From contig NZ_CP070969.1 in assembly GCF_017086365.1 (NCBI RefSeq), forward strand, positions 2,852,001 to 2,916,000: a DNA stretch of 64,000 nt. Direction: 5' to 3'. The DNA is from Paenibacillus tianjinensis. Its GTDB lineage: Bacteria > Bacillota > Bacilli > Paenibacillales > Paenibacillaceae. Position numbers and translations under genes: made by a program. The notes beneath the pieces were generated by a model, which did not search any database, was not told the DNA's origin, and saw nothing but the letters and a program-made list of their open reading frames with translations. Below, in pieces: positions 46,440 to 55,952 of this stretch. Numbering within the stretch: position 1 is the stretch's first letter; the number at the start of each line of letters is the position of its first letter.

Positions 46440-47090
46440 TTATTCAAAATTGTTGAGCCAATCCCAAGCATCCCCAATGGTCTGTTCCTGAGACGATACA
46501 TCAGAGGAAGCCGGAGTGGCAGGATCCGGTGAAGCTGAAGCCGATCCGCTATCCGAAGCAGCTTGTCCGTTTGTAGGCAATACGCGGCGGGCTGATGTAT
46601 AGTGGGAAGCCCACCAGCCAGTGTTCAGGGGAGTAATAGTCACTCCATCATCGCCATACGTGTGCAGTATTTTACCGTCACCCATATAAATCGCAACATG
46701 GTGAACCGGAGAATAGAAAAATACAAGGTCACCTGGCTGAAGCTCATTTCTAGATACATAGGTTCCAACCGTCGATTGCTGTTTAGAAGAACGGGGGAGA
46801 GAGATTTCATTGTGTTCAAAAACAAATTGCGTAAATGAAGAGCAATCAAAAGAACTGGTAATCCCTGATTCAGCCCCATACTCATAACGAACTCCCTGAT
46901 ACTTCAATCCCGTTGCAATAATTTTATCGGCAATGCTGGAAGAGACGGAGTTCGCAGGCGTTGTACTTGTTGCCGCGTAGGCAGTACTGCTGTTCCCGGT
47001 AATTCCGGTTCCGGCAGCCAGTAAGGCTGCTCCTAAGCTGACTCCGATCGTAAAGTTCCGGAAACGTCTTTTGCTATGAGTTGTGTTCAT
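46440..47090 (-). CDS. Secreted NlpC/P60 cysteine peptidase (cell-wall hydrolase)
   Basis: 216 residues. There is a signal peptide: Lys/Arg-rich start, a hydrophobic 'IGVSLGAALLAAGTGITG', and AYAA cleavage near residue 40. The NlpC/P60 domain (about 55-170) has catalytic Cys in 'FDCSSFTQFVF', His in 'HHVAIYMGDG' and a third polar residue in 'HTYGDDG'. A Ser/Ala/Pro-rich low-complexity tail follows. It cuts peptidoglycan peptides outside the cell. No SH3b or LysM anchor is seen, so wall targeting is weak. AACAGGAGG precedes the ATG. Confidence 0.9.
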   Translation of the reverse strand: MNTTHSKRRFRNFTIGVSLGAALLAAGTGITGNSSTAYAATSTTPANSVSSSIADKIIATGLKYQGVRYEYGAESGITSSFDCSSFTQFVFEHNEISLPRSSKQQSTVGTYVSRNELQPGDLVFFYSPVHHVAIYMGDGKILHTYGDDGVTITPLNTGWWASHYTSARRVLPTNGQAASDSGSASASPDPATPASSDVSSQEQTIGDAWDWLNNFE

Positions 47091-47296
47091 GTATGTTACC
47101 TCCTGTTGTTACAGTCTGGTCGATCACCTGAATCAACCCTAACATATATTTTCTTAACATAAATTGCTAATGACCGGATTATCTCTGTGTCCGTAAGGGT
47201 TGTATGACGTTTATTAAAATAAGATTACAATCTTGTCATATGTTTTTATTGACATGTAACGGCTGCTTAGAAGTTCCCTTGTTTGTGCCGGGTAAA

Positions 47297-47342
47297 TCTT
47301 AATGCAATCTTAACGCCAGGGTCAAAGTTGTAATACTACGCT
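47297..47342 (+). promoter_or_regulatory. Predicted KdpE site and promoter of kdpDE (copy 1)
   Basis: TCTTAATGCAATCTTAA (47297-47313) contains two TCTTAA half-sites 11 bp apart, the usual spacing for OmpR-family dimers. TACGCT at 47337-47342 is the shared -10-like hexamer, 23 bp after the repeat (43 bp in the other two copies). Confidence 0.6.
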
Positions 47343-47399
47343 GATTTGGTGCATGCTATACTAGCTAACAGCAACTCTATTGTCAGAAAGGGGTTTGAC

Positions 47400-50102
47400 A
47401 TGGCACCTCACCGAACCGGAGCTGCTGTCCTGCTGGAGCAGACCCCAGGGAACACGGCAGAGAAAAAACGCGGCAAGCTAAAAATATTTTTTGGATATGC
47501 AGAAGGGGTCGGAAAGACCAGCGCCATGCTCTATGCCGCTCTTGAGGAGCAGAAGGAAGGCGTGGACGTCGTAGCCGGCTACATTGAGACGCATCACCGT
47601 CCGGAAACAGCGGCTCTTGCCGATGACCTGGAACAGCTGCCATCGCTGGAGCTTCCTTCCAAAACAGCCGCAATCCGCGAATTTGACCTCGATCTTGCCA
47701 TCCGGAGACGGCCTGACCTGATTCTGCTGGATGAGCTGGCTCATCACAATGCGTCCGGCTGCCGGCACAAAAAAAGATACCAGGATGTCGAGGAACTGCT
47801 GCGGTCGGGAATTAACGTATATACAACAATTAATGTCCAGCATATAGAAAGCCTGCATGATGTAGTTTCGGCAATTACCGGCAACTCCGTAACCGAGCGT
47901 ATACCGGATAGTGTATTTGACAGTGCCGATCAAATTGAACTGGTCGACATTCCACCCGATGATCTGATCGAACGTCTGAGCAAAGGAAAGCTATACCCTG
48001 GGGAGCAGGGGGAAATGGCAGCCGGATCGTCTATATTTGTCAAAACGAAGCTAATCGCTTTACGGGAAATCGCTTTACGTTATACCGCAGATCAGCTGAA
48101 TCGTATCGCTCAGCGATACAGTGAAAGGGCGAATAAGAATACTTATAACACAGCAGATCATATTCTAGTCTGTCTGTCTTCCGCTGCCTCAAGTAAAAAG
48201 GTAATCCGCACAGCAGCTAGGATGGCTGAAGCTTTCCGCGGATCTTTTACGGCACTCTATGTAGAAACGCCAAAAACCAAAGACCTCACACCCAAAAGCA
48301 AGGCGGAGCTCAGAGAAAATCTGCGGCTCGCCGAACAGCTTGGTGCGCAGCTTGCCACGGTATATGGTGAAGATGTCTCTGGTCAGATTGCGGAATATGC
48401 CAAATCAAGCCGGGTCACCAAGATTGTGATCGGCCGTTCCCAGAGCAGTAAAAAAAGATGGCTCACTAAAACCAGTCTGGTAGAAAAGCTGACTGCGCTG
48501 GCACCGAATATTGATATACACATTATTCCGGATACCCAACCGGCTCCCTATAACAGATTTCCGGCCTATGTGAAGCCGCGCCTCTCACTGGCAGACACCT
48601 TGAAGACGATCGGGATTCTGACGGTTTGCACCTTAATCGGACTGTGGTTTCAATTTCTAGGATTCCGGGAAGCGAATATCATCACGGTGTACATTTTGGG
48701 AGTTCTGCTGAATGCTATGGTTACCAGCGGCAGGCTTTACAGTGCGATAACTTCGATCTTAAGCGTGCTTGTCTTCAACTTTTTCTTCACTAAGCCGTAT
48801 TTCTCTTTAGAAGCGCATGATTCCGGGTATCCGGTTACCTTTCTGGTCATGCTGCTGGCTTCTATTATAAGCAGTACTCTTACCATGCGGATCAAGGAAC
48901 AGGCGCGCCAATCTGCGCAAAAAGCGTACCGGACTGAAGTACTCTTAGAGACAAGCCGTAAGCTGCAGCAGGCGGAGGGTGCCCCGGCGATCGTCAATGA
49001 AACTGCAATCCAAATGGTGAAGCTGCTGGACCGGACGGTCATATTCTACCCCGTGGAGCAGGACAACTTAGCCGAGCCGCTTATTTTTCCAAAGGTAGAA
49101 TCAGCGGTAAATCTCCGGGCATATACCGGTGTGAACGAATGGGCTGTTGCAGATTGGGTGTACAAGAACAATAAGCGTGCCGGAGCAACCACGGATACCT
49201 TTTCGGCTGCCAGTTGTCTGTACCATGCCGTCCGTGGCGGGGATACCGTATTCGCAGTAGCTGCCATTGTGATGGACCAGGAAGAGCCATTGGAAATTTT
49301 CGAGAAAAGCCTTATGATTGCCATGCTCGGAGAATGTGCGCTAGCACTGGAGAAAGAGTTGCTGAATGAGCGGCAAAAGGAAATCTCGCTGCAAATCCAG
49401 CAGGAACAGCTGCGCGCCAATCTGCTGCGGGGGATCTCCCATGATCTGCGTACGCCGCTTACCAGTATTTCCGGTAATGCCGGAATTCTTATGGGAAACT
49501 CTATGGTGTTGAGCGAGGAACAGAAAACAGGCTTGTACACGGATATATATGACGACTCCATGTGGCTGATCAACCTGGTGGAGAATTTACTGTCCATTAC
49601 GCGGATTGACAATGGCAGCTTAAATCTGGATTTTCAGGCGGAGCTGCTGGAAGAGGTTATTGCTGAAGCGCTGATGCATGTTAACCGCAACAGTGTAGAG
49701 CACACTATTCAAACGATGCTGGAAGATGAGCTGCTAATGGCCAAAATGGATTCCCGGCTGATTGTTCAGGTTCTCATTAATTTAGTGGACAACGCAATCA
49801 AATATACTCAAGCCGGTTCGAAAATCATTGTGTCGGCGAGACGCGAACAACAACGGGTAAGGGTCGAAATATCCGATAACGGCCCCGGGATATCTGAGGA
49901 AGCCAAGAGCAAGCTGTTTGATATGTTTTATACGGCAGACAATCAACGCGGAGACAGCCGCCGCGGCTTGGGGCTGGGGCTGTCACTGTGCAAATCGATA
50001 GTGCATGCTCATGGAGGTACAATTGAAGTAAAGAATAATGTTCCGCAGGGCACGGTGTTCAGCTTCACCCTGCAGGCTGAGGAGGTGAATGTTCATGAAT
50101 AA
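47400..50102 (+). CDS. kdpD: Osmosensitive K+ channel sensor histidine kinase KdpD
   Basis: 900 residues from ATG 47400 (AAAGGGG upstream; the frame opens at 47346 without support). KdpD N-domain with Walker A 'GYAEGVGKTSAML' (about 30-42); a Usp domain (about 250-370) with 'CLSSAASSKKVIRTAARMAE' and 'FTALYVETP'; four membrane helices (about 400-500); a GAF-like region; and the kinase core with 'HDLRTPLTSISGNA' (about 680) and 'NGPGISEEAKSKLFD'. The Usp segment resembles the c-di-AMP-binding SxS-x20-FTAxY motif described for S. aureus KdpD, with Ala in the second Ser position. It controls kdpFABC through KdpE. Confidence 0.94.
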   Translation: MAPHRTGAAVLLEQTPGNTAEKKRGKLKIFFGYAEGVGKTSAMLYAALEEQKEGVDVVAGYIETHHRPETAALADDLEQLPSLELPSKTAAIREFDLDLAIRRRPDLILLDELAHHNASGCRHKKRYQDVEELLRSGINVYTTINVQHIESLHDVVSAITGNSVTERIPDSVFDSADQIELVDIPPDDLIERLSKGKLYPGEQGEMAAGSSIFVKTKLIALREIALRYTADQLNRIAQRYSERANKNTYNTADHILVCLSSAASSKKVIRTAARMAEAFRGSFTALYVETPKTKDLTPKSKAELRENLRLAEQLGAQLATVYGEDVSGQIAEYAKSSRVTKIVIGRSQSSKKRWLTKTSLVEKLTALAPNIDIHIIPDTQPAPYNRFPAYVKPRLSLADTLKTIGILTVCTLIGLWFQFLGFREANIITVYILGVLLNAMVTSGRLYSAITSILSVLVFNFFFTKPYFSLEAHDSGYPVTFLVMLLASIISSTLTMRIKEQARQSAQKAYRTEVLLETSRKLQQAEGAPAIVNETAIQMVKLLDRTVIFYPVEQDNLAEPLIFPKVESAVNLRAYTGVNEWAVADWVYKNNKRAGATTDTFSAASCLYHAVRGGDTVFAVAAIVMDQEEPLEIFEKSLMIAMLGECALALEKELLNERQKEISLQIQQEQLRANLLRGISHDLRTPLTSISGNAGILMGNSMVLSEEQKTGLYTDIYDDSMWLINLVENLLSITRIDNGSLNLDFQAELLEEVIAEALMHVNRNSVEHTIQTMLEDELLMAKMDSRLIVQVLINLVDNAIKYTQAGSKIIVSARREQQRVRVEISDNGPGISEEAKSKLFDMFYTADNQRGDSRRGLGLGLSLCKSIVHAHGGTIEVKNNVPQGTVFSFTLQAEEVNVHE

Positions 50103-50811
50103 ACCATTGATTCTTGTTGTAGAGGATGACAAGCCGATCCGCAAGCTGATTACGACCACGCTGGAGACACAAGGCTACAAATATCATACAGCTGAGACCG
50201 GCGAAGCATCGATCTTAGAGGCGGTGTCCCATCAGCCGGATATAATGATTCTGGATTTGGGGCTGCCGGATATGGATGGTGTGGACATTATCAAAAAAGT
50301 CCGGTCCTGGTCGAATATTCCCATTATTGTTGTCAGCGCACGCAGCGAGGACCGTGACAAAATTGATGCACTGGATGCAGGTGCAGATGATTATCTGACA
50401 AAACCGTTCAGTGTGGAGGAGCTGCTGGCCCGGCTGCGGGTCAGTCTGCGGCGTATCCGCTATGACAGTGACAAGCTGCAGAAGGATGCGTCGGTTTTTA
50501 CCAACGGGAATTTAAAAATCGATTATGCCGCAGGCTGCGTATGGATGGAACAGGAAGAAATCCACCTGACCCCGATTGAATATAAGCTGCTGTGTCTGCT
50601 GGCCAAGAACGCAGGCAAAGTATTGACGCATAATTATATCCTGAAGGAAATCTGGGGCAGTCACACCTATGATATCCCTGCCCTGCGTGTATTTATGGCG
50701 ACTCTGCGCAAAAAAATCGAAAAATCACCTTCGCAGTCTAAGATCATCCAGACCCACATCGGAGTCGGCTACAGGATGCTGCAGGCAGGAGAAGATAGCA
50801 GAGTTATCTGA
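50095..50811 (+). CDS. kdpE: Response regulator KdpE
   Basis: 238 residues from ATG 50095; this overlaps the kdpD stop by 8 bp, with GAGGAGG inside kdpD. Receiver domain with 'LILVVEDDKPIRKL', phospho-Asp in 'MILDLGLPDMDG' (about 53), 'VVSARSEDRDK' and the Lys of 'YLTKPFS'. OmpR-type winged helix (about 130-232). It should bind the TCTTAA direct repeats found three times in this region. Confidence 0.95.
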   Translation: MNKPLILVVEDDKPIRKLITTTLETQGYKYHTAETGEASILEAVSHQPDIMILDLGLPDMDGVDIIKKVRSWSNIPIIVVSARSEDRDKIDALDAGADDYLTKPFSVEELLARLRVSLRRIRYDSDKLQKDASVFTNGNLKIDYAAGCVWMEQEEIHLTPIEYKLLCLLAKNAGKVLTHNYILKEIWGSHTYDIPALRVFMATLRKKIEKSPSQSKIIQTHIGVGYRMLQAGEDSRVI

Positions 50812-50843
50812 TTTTTTCAAAATTAATATCAATATGAGATGAG

Positions 50844-50872
50844 CCATGTTCTTCCGGGAGCATGGTTTTTTT
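50844..50872 (+). terminator. Terminator after kdpDE
   Basis: CCATGTTCT-TCCG-GGAGCATGG followed by TTTTTTT. Confidence 0.85.
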
Positions 50873-50886
50873 GCTGTTGCTTCATC

Positions 50887-50952
50887 TCTTAATGCAATCT
50901 ATATTCCCTCGCGGTAACCCTAATCCAGTACTAACGGCCAGAGTGGTACGCT
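50887..50952 (+). promoter_or_regulatory. Predicted KdpE site and promoter (copy 2)
   Basis: TCTTAATGCAATCTATA at 50887-50903 and TACGCT at 50947-50952. From the TAACCC block to the GCTGAA that follows the -10 it is closely similar to copy 3, so the leaders of the 57-residue gene and of the 36-residue/kdpF unit are duplicates. Confidence 0.55.
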
Positions 50953-50991
50953 GAACAGGAAGAATATTGCACAGCAGAAGGGGTCTTATTG

Positions 50992-51165
50992 ATGAATGAA
51001 TGGCTGCAAAATATCGGTCTATTCTCCGTGGTACTGTTACTGCTCTATACCATTAAGAAAGGTTATGATCAATACGACTTAAAAGGGATAGGTGATTATG
51101 AGGATGTTGAAGTCACGAGGCAGGCTGAAGAAGTTGTCCAGAGTCTACACTCAGACAAATCTTAA
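50992..51165 (+). CDS. Small membrane protein, 57 residues, in the kdp region
   Basis: ATG 50992 after AGAAGGGG; the stop at 51163-51165 lies inside KdpE-site copy 3. One hydrophobic helix 'IGLFSVVLLLLYTIKKG' is followed by an acidic, helical cytosolic tail of about 35 residues. It has its own KdpE-type element, so it should be made when potassium is low. I do not recognise a family. It is not KdpF, which is at 51393. It may be a Kdp accessory or regulatory peptide. Confidence 0.6.
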   Translation: MNEWLQNIGLFSVVLLLLYTIKKGYDQYDLKGIGDYEDVEVTRQAEEVVQSLHSDKS

Positions 51166-51225
51166 TGCAATCTTAATTCTGTCAGACTAACCCTAACCCT
51201 GAACTAATGGCAGTAGTGTTAAGCT
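51160..51225 (+). promoter_or_regulatory. Predicted KdpE site and promoter of kdpFABC (copy 3)
   Basis: TCTTAATGCAATCTTAA at 51160-51176, then TAAGCT at 51220-51225 after the same 43-bp spacing as copy 2. The repeat overlaps the stop codon of the 57-residue gene. Confidence 0.6.
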
Positions 51226-51285
51226 GAATTCAGAAATTAGAGATGCTAAAGAGACAGATCATCCTGGAGAGGAGTGGTGAGGACG

Positions 51286-51396
51286 ATGATGGACGTGTAT
51301 ATGGTAGCAGCGCTCGCTGCAATATTCGGAGTGTTCTACGCGTTTGCACAGTGGTGCGGGCATGTGGCTGAGGATAAGGGAGGGACAGAATCATGA
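51286..51396 (+). CDS. Small membrane protein, 36 residues, leading kdpF
   Basis: ATG 51286 with GTGAGGACG upstream, ending in TGA that overlaps the kdpF ATG (51393-51396). A single helix 'VYMVAALAAIFGVFYAFAQW' is followed by a short charged tail. The overlap implies translational coupling to kdpF. Its function is unknown; it could be an additional single-helix subunit of the Kdp complex. Confidence 0.6.
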   Translation: MMDVYMVAALAAIFGVFYAFAQWCGHVAEDKGGTES

Positions 51397-51470
51397 CAGT
51401 GGTGTTAACAGTAACCCTCCTGTTGTTTCTGTATCTGGTGTACGCCTTGATTCATCCGGAGAAATTCTAA
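51393..51470 (+). CDS. kdpF: K+-transporting ATPase subunit KdpF
   Basis: 25 residues forming one helix and ending 'YLVYALIHPEKF', which matches the KdpF signature (Y-L-x-Y-A-L-[IV]-x-P-E-x-F). GGGAGGGAC precedes the ATG. It stabilises the KdpABC complex by packing against KdpA. Located 33 bp before kdpA. Confidence 0.88.
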   Translation: MTVVLTVTLLLFLYLVYALIHPEKF

Positions 51471-51503
51471 ATAACTAGAGCAATATATTAAGGAGGGTCA
51501 TCT

Positions 51504-53180
51504 GTGGGCATTGTGCAAATTATCGTAGTCATTGCTATACTGCTGCTGCTGGTAAAACCGGCAGGTACTTATTTATATCATGTATTCTCAAATGAACCGA
51601 ATAAGACAGACCGCATTTTCGGCGGTGTTGAACGCGGGATCTTCAAATTAAGCGGTCTTCATAAACGTGAAGGAATGTCATGGAAGACCTATGCGTTGAG
51701 CTTTTTGTCGACCAACATTGTACTGGTTGCCTTCGGGTATATCGTTCTCCGCTTACAGGCCGGCCTGCCGCTCAATCCAAACGGGATAACCGGAATGGAA
51801 CAGACGCTTACTTTTAACACGGTGATCAGCTTTATTACTAACACCAATCTTCAGCATTACAGCGGGGAGACAGGACTTTCTTATTTCTCGCAAATGGCTG
51901 TGATAACCATGCTGATGTTTACTTCTGCGGCCAGCGGTTTTTCCGTAGCAGTCGCTTTTGTAAGAGGGATAACCGGCAGGGCGTCACTGGGAAACTTCTT
52001 TGAAGACTTCGTTAAGGCACACACCCGTGTATTTCTGCCGCTTGCACTGCTTATTACCCTGGTGCTGGTTGGATTGCAGGTTCCGCAAACCTTGAAGCCT
52101 TCGATTCAGTTAACAACGTTAGAAGGTCAAGTACAGCAGATTGCTACGGGTCCGGTTGCTTCCCTGGAATCGATCAAACATCTGGGCACGAACGGCGGCG
52201 GCTTCTTCGGAGCCAACTCGGCGCATCCGTTCGAGAATCCATCACCGCTCACCAATGTGATTGAAATCCTGTCAATGTGGACGCTGCCGGCAGCTCTTCC
52301 CTATATGTACGGTCTGTTCGCCAAGAATAAACGGCAGGGCTGGGGAATCTTCGCCGCCATGATGACCTTGTTCGTGCTTCTGCTGTCACTTAACTATTAT
52401 GCGGAGAGCAGCGGGAATCCGGCGATAAACAGCATGGGCATCGATGCTTCACAGGGCAGCATGGAGGGGAAAGAGGTGCGCTTCGGGATACCGCAATCCT
52501 CCTTGTTCACGACAGTAACGACTGCGGCCACGACAGGCAGCGTCAATAATATGCATGATACACAGACACCGCTCGGCAGTATAACTCCGCTGGCACTGAT
52601 GATGTTAAATAATGTTTTCGGAGGCAAAGGGGTCGGCTTAGTGAACATGCTGATGTACGCCATCCTAGCCGTCTTCCTCTGCGGACTGATGGTCGGCAGG
52701 ACACCGGAGTTTCTCGGCCGCAAAATTGAAGCCCGGGAGATGAAGCTGATTGCAGTTGCCATTTTGATCCATCCGCTGATTATACTGGTTCCTACAGCAG
52801 CCTCATTCCTGACGGATTTGGGTCAAGGTGCTATAAGCAATTCAGGATACCACGGCCTGACACAAGTCCTGTACGAATACGTCTCTGCTGCAGCGAATAA
52901 CGGTTCTGGCTTTGAGGGGCTTGCGGATAATAACACCTTCTGGAATATGATGACCGGAGTGGTTATGCTGCTCGGACGGTATGTTTCCATCATCGCTCTG
53001 CTGGCAGTTGCAGGTTCGCTCCTCCGCAAGCAGCCTGTTCCTGAGACGATCGGTACCTTCCGCACAGACAACGGCCTGTTCACCGGTATTCTTATCGCTA
53101 CGGTGCTGATTATTGGTGCACTGACATTCCTGCCGGTTGTTGTACTTGGTCCGATTGCCGAACATTTGACTCTACGCTAG
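51504..53180 (+). CDS. kdpA: K+-transporting ATPase, potassium-binding subunit KdpA
   Basis: 558 residues from a GTG with AAGGAGGG. About ten membrane helices. The four pore-loop selectivity segments are seen as '[15 protein letters not shown]', '[20 protein letters not shown]', '[20 protein letters not shown]' and '[17 protein letters not shown]'. Full family length. It forms the K+ channel-like entry of the high-affinity pump. Confidence 0.96.
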   Translation: MGIVQIIVVIAILLLLVKPAGTYLYHVFSNEPNKTDRIFGGVERGIFKLSGLHKREGMSWKTYALSFLSTNIVLVAFGYIVLRLQAGLPLNPNGITGMEQTLTFNTVISFITNTNLQHYSGETGLSYFSQMAVITMLMFTSAASGFSVAVAFVRGITGRASLGNFFEDFVKAHTRVFLPLALLITLVLVGLQVPQTLKPSIQLTTLEGQVQQIATGPVASLESIKHLGTNGGGFFGANSAHPFENPSPLTNVIEILSMWTLPAALPYMYGLFAKNKRQGWGIFAAMMTLFVLLLSLNYYAESSGNPAINSMGIDASQGSMEGKEVRFGIPQSSLFTTVTTAATTGSVNNMHDTQTPLGSITPLALMMLNNVFGGKGVGLVNMLMYAILAVFLCGLMVGRTPEFLGRKIEAREMKLIAVAILIHPLIILVPTAASFLTDLGQGAISNSGYHGLTQVLYEYVSAAANNGSGFEGLADNNTFWNMMTGVVMLLGRYVSIIALLAVAGSLLRKQPVPETIGTFRTDNGLFTGILIATVLIIGALTFLPVVVLGPIAEHLTLR

Positions 53181-53197
53181 GGAGAGGAAGAACAGAA

Positions 53198-55231
53198 ATG
53201 AGTACTGTACAGAAAAAGAAGCTGTTGAGTGGTCCCATGATCCGAAATGCGGTCAAAGACAGCTTTGTGAAGCTGAATCCGGTGACCCTAATGAAGAATC
53301 CGGTCATGTTCGTGGTTGAAGTGGGTACGTTTATTGTTTTAATGATGGTGCTGCTTCCCGGTTACTTTCATGCCTCGGAAGCTCTCGGGTTCAATATTAC
53401 GGTCTTCGTCATCCTGCTGGTCACTGTATTATTCGCCAACTTTGCAGAAGCACTGGCAGAAGGGCGCGGCAAAGCGCAGGCGGATTCCCTTAAGAAGACG
53501 AAACAGGATATCTCCGCGAACAAGGTGACTGGAGGTTCGATAAAAATCGTAGCTTCTTCCGAGCTGCGCAAAGGAGATATCGTCGTAGTCAGCCAAGGTG
53601 AACTGATTCCCGGCGACGGTGAAGTCATCGAAGGTTTGGCCTCAGTGGATGAATCCGCGATTACAGGCGAGTCGGCTCCTGTCATTAAGGAAGCGGGCGG
53701 AGACTTCAACTCGGTTACCGGCGGTACGAGAGTGGTGAGTGATGAGATTAAGGTGCGGATTACCAGTGATCCCGGCGAGTCCTTCCTGGACCGGATGATT
53801 TCCCTAGTCGAAGGAGCGAAGCGCCAGAAGACACCGAACGAAATCGCGTTGAATACCCTTTTGATCAGCTTGACGATTATTTTTATGATTGTTGTGGTTA
53901 CATTGCGTCCTATTGCCGGCTACCTTGACGTTGATCTGGAAATACCGGTATTGATCGCTCTGCTGGTCTGTCTGATCCCTACGACAATCGGCGGACTGCT
54001 CTCGGCTATCGGAATTGCTGGGATGGACCGCGTTACCCAATTCAACGTACTGGCGATGTCCGGCAAGGCCGTTGAAGCCGCCGGGGATATCAATACAATG
54101 ATTCTGGATAAGACCGGGACGATTACCTTCGGGAACCGGATGGCGAGCGAATTTGTTCCTGTTGGTAAGGAGACAGAGGAAGATGTAGCCATATGGGCAG
54201 CTCTTAGTTCACTTAAGGACGAGACACCGGAAGGACGGTCTGTCATTGAGCTCGTCAAAAAGCTGGGGTACAGCTACGATGCCGGACTTGCTTCAGGAGC
54301 AGAGTTTATAGAATTCCGGGCGGAAACGCGGATGAGCGGAATGGATCTTCCAGATGGCCATAAAGTTCGCAAAGGGGCTGTGGATTCCGTGAAACGCTGG
54401 GTGGCTTCTCAAGGAGGAATCATACCGGATAACCTGGATCAGCACTCGAACAGCATTGCCGGCAAAGGCGGCACTCCACTTGCTGTAGCAGTAGGCAACC
54501 GCATCTACGGACTCATTTACCTGAAGGATACCGTTAAGCCTGGAATGAAGGAGCGGTTCGAAGAGCTGCGCAAAATGGGAATCAAAACCATTATGTGTAC
54601 TGGTGACAATCCGTTAACTGCAGCTACCATCGCCGCTGAAGCGGGTGTAGACGGATTTATTGCCGAAAGTACACCGGAGAATAAAATAGAGGTCATCCGC
54701 AGTGAGCAGAAGGAAGGTAAGCTGGTGGCCATGACGGGTGACGGCACCAACGATGCGCCGGCACTGGCGAAAGCGGATGTGGGGCTGGCAATGAACAGCG
54801 GTACTGCAGCTGCCAAAGAAGCGGCCAATATGGTGGATCTGGACTCAGACCCGTCCAAGATTATTGAGGTTGTGGCGATCGGCAAGCAGCTGCTCATGAC
54901 ACGTGGCGCACTCACCACGTTCAGTATCGCCAATGATATTGCCAAGTATTTTGCCATTATCCCGGCGATGTTTACACTGGCTATACCGGAGATGGAAGTG
55001 CTGAATATTATGGGGCTTGGCTCGCCAAGCTCGGCAATTATCTCCGCGCTGATCTTTAACGCGATCATTATCCCGCTGTTGATCCCGCTTGCAATGAGGG
55101 GCGTATCCTATAAGCCGATGAGCTCCACCAGGCTGCTTCGGCGTAATATTTTCGTCTACGGATTCGGTGGAGTGGTGGTGCCGTTCCTCGGAATTAAGCT
55201 GATTGATATGGTTGTCAGCCTTTGGATCTAG
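53198..55231 (+). CDS. kdpB: K+-transporting P-type ATPase, catalytic subunit KdpB
   Basis: 677 residues. The actuator motif '[16 protein letters not shown]', phosphorylation site '[12 protein letters not shown]' (about 304), nucleotide-domain '[10 protein letters not shown]' and '[18 protein letters not shown]' are all present. Seven membrane helices. It hydrolyses ATP to drive K+ uptake through KdpA. 17 bp after kdpA, with GGGAGAGG. Confidence 0.97.
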   Translation: MSTVQKKKLLSGPMIRNAVKDSFVKLNPVTLMKNPVMFVVEVGTFIVLMMVLLPGYFHASEALGFNITVFVILLVTVLFANFAEALAEGRGKAQADSLKKTKQDISANKVTGGSIKIVASSELRKGDIVVVSQGELIPGDGEVIEGLASVDESAITGESAPVIKEAGGDFNSVTGGTRVVSDEIKVRITSDPGESFLDRMISLVEGAKRQKTPNEIALNTLLISLTIIFMIVVVTLRPIAGYLDVDLEIPVLIALLVCLIPTTIGGLLSAIGIAGMDRVTQFNVLAMSGKAVEAAGDINTMILDKTGTITFGNRMASEFVPVGKETEEDVAIWAALSSLKDETPEGRSVIELVKKLGYSYDAGLASGAEFIEFRAETRMSGMDLPDGHKVRKGAVDSVKRWVASQGGIIPDNLDQHSNSIAGKGGTPLAVAVGNRIYGLIYLKDTVKPGMKERFEELRKMGIKTIMCTGDNPLTAATIAAEAGVDGFIAESTPENKIEVIRSEQKEGKLVAMTGDGTNDAPALAKADVGLAMNSGTAAAKEAANMVDLDSDPSKIIEVVAIGKQLLMTRGALTTFSIANDIAKYFAIIPAMFTLAIPEMEVLNIMGLGSPSSAIISALIFNAIIIPLLIPLAMRGVSYKPMSSTRLLRRNIFVYGFGGVVVPFLGIKLIDMVVSLWI

Positions 55232-55270
55232 CGGAACAAGTTATAGCGGCAGAAAGGATGAACATTAATA

Positions 55271-55885
55271 ATGTTAAATAACGAATCAAACCAGCAATCT
55301 TCCGTTTCCAAGACCTCTTATTTCATAAGCATAGTAAGGCTCAGCACCGTATTTATTATTCTTTGCGGGATTGTGTATCCGCTGGCCTCAACTGCGCTTG
55401 CCCAGGTGCTCATGCCGTCACAGGCTAACGGCAGTCTGCTTAAGAACAGCAGCGGCGAGGTAGTCGGCTCTGAACTGATCGGACAGAGCTTCACAGATCC
55501 GTCGTTATTTCAAGGCCGGGTATCGAGCATCGATTACAAGGCTGAAGCTTCGGGCTCGAACAATTATGGCCCGTCCAATCCGGATATGCTGCAGCGTACC
55601 CGTGAAAGTATCGCACAGTGGAAGAAGGATAACCCGGAGGTGCCAATTCGTGAATTGCCCGTTGATCTGATTACCAATTCCGGATCGGGACTTGATCCTC
55701 ATATCTCGCCTGCAGCTGCCAGGGTGCAAATTCCCAGAATCAGTAATCTGACCGGCATTCCTGTGGATCAGCTTGAGGCGCTGGTTGTGAAGAACACCGA
55801 AGGCCGTGACCTGGGCTTGTTCGGCGAGGAACGTGTAAATGTGCTGAAGCTCAATTTGGCTCTGTCGGAACTATCAAAGAAATAA
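55271..55885 (+). CDS. kdpC: K+-transporting ATPase subunit KdpC
   Basis: 204 residues with one N-terminal membrane helix ('[20 protein letters not shown]'). An external domain follows with '[18 protein letters not shown]', '[12 protein letters not shown]' and '[12 protein letters not shown]'. KdpC acts as the structural chaperone of the pump. GAAAGGATG is the ribosome site. It is followed by the KdpD-like gene. Confidence 0.95.
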   Translation: MLNNESNQQSSVSKTSYFISIVRLSTVFIILCGIVYPLASTALAQVLMPSQANGSLLKNSSGEVVGSELIGQSFTDPSLFQGRVSSIDYKAEASGSNNYGPSNPDMLQRTRESIAQWKKDNPEVPIRELPVDLITNSGSGLDPHISPAAARVQIPRISNLTGIPVDQLEALVVKNTEGRDLGLFGEERVNVLKLNLALSELSKK

Positions 55886-55952
55886 TCCGGCTCATGCCCT
55901 GTCTGCGCGGTTTGCGGGCAGGGTACTTGCCGGTTCGGGATGGAGGATAGGT

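Noticed and set aside
47221..47262. AAGATT-AC-AATCTT palindrome and nearby TGTCA/TGACA inverted repeat upstream of the NlpC gene
   Set aside because: Both are AT-rich and short, and they lie in an ordinary divergent promoter region; not strong enough to call operators.
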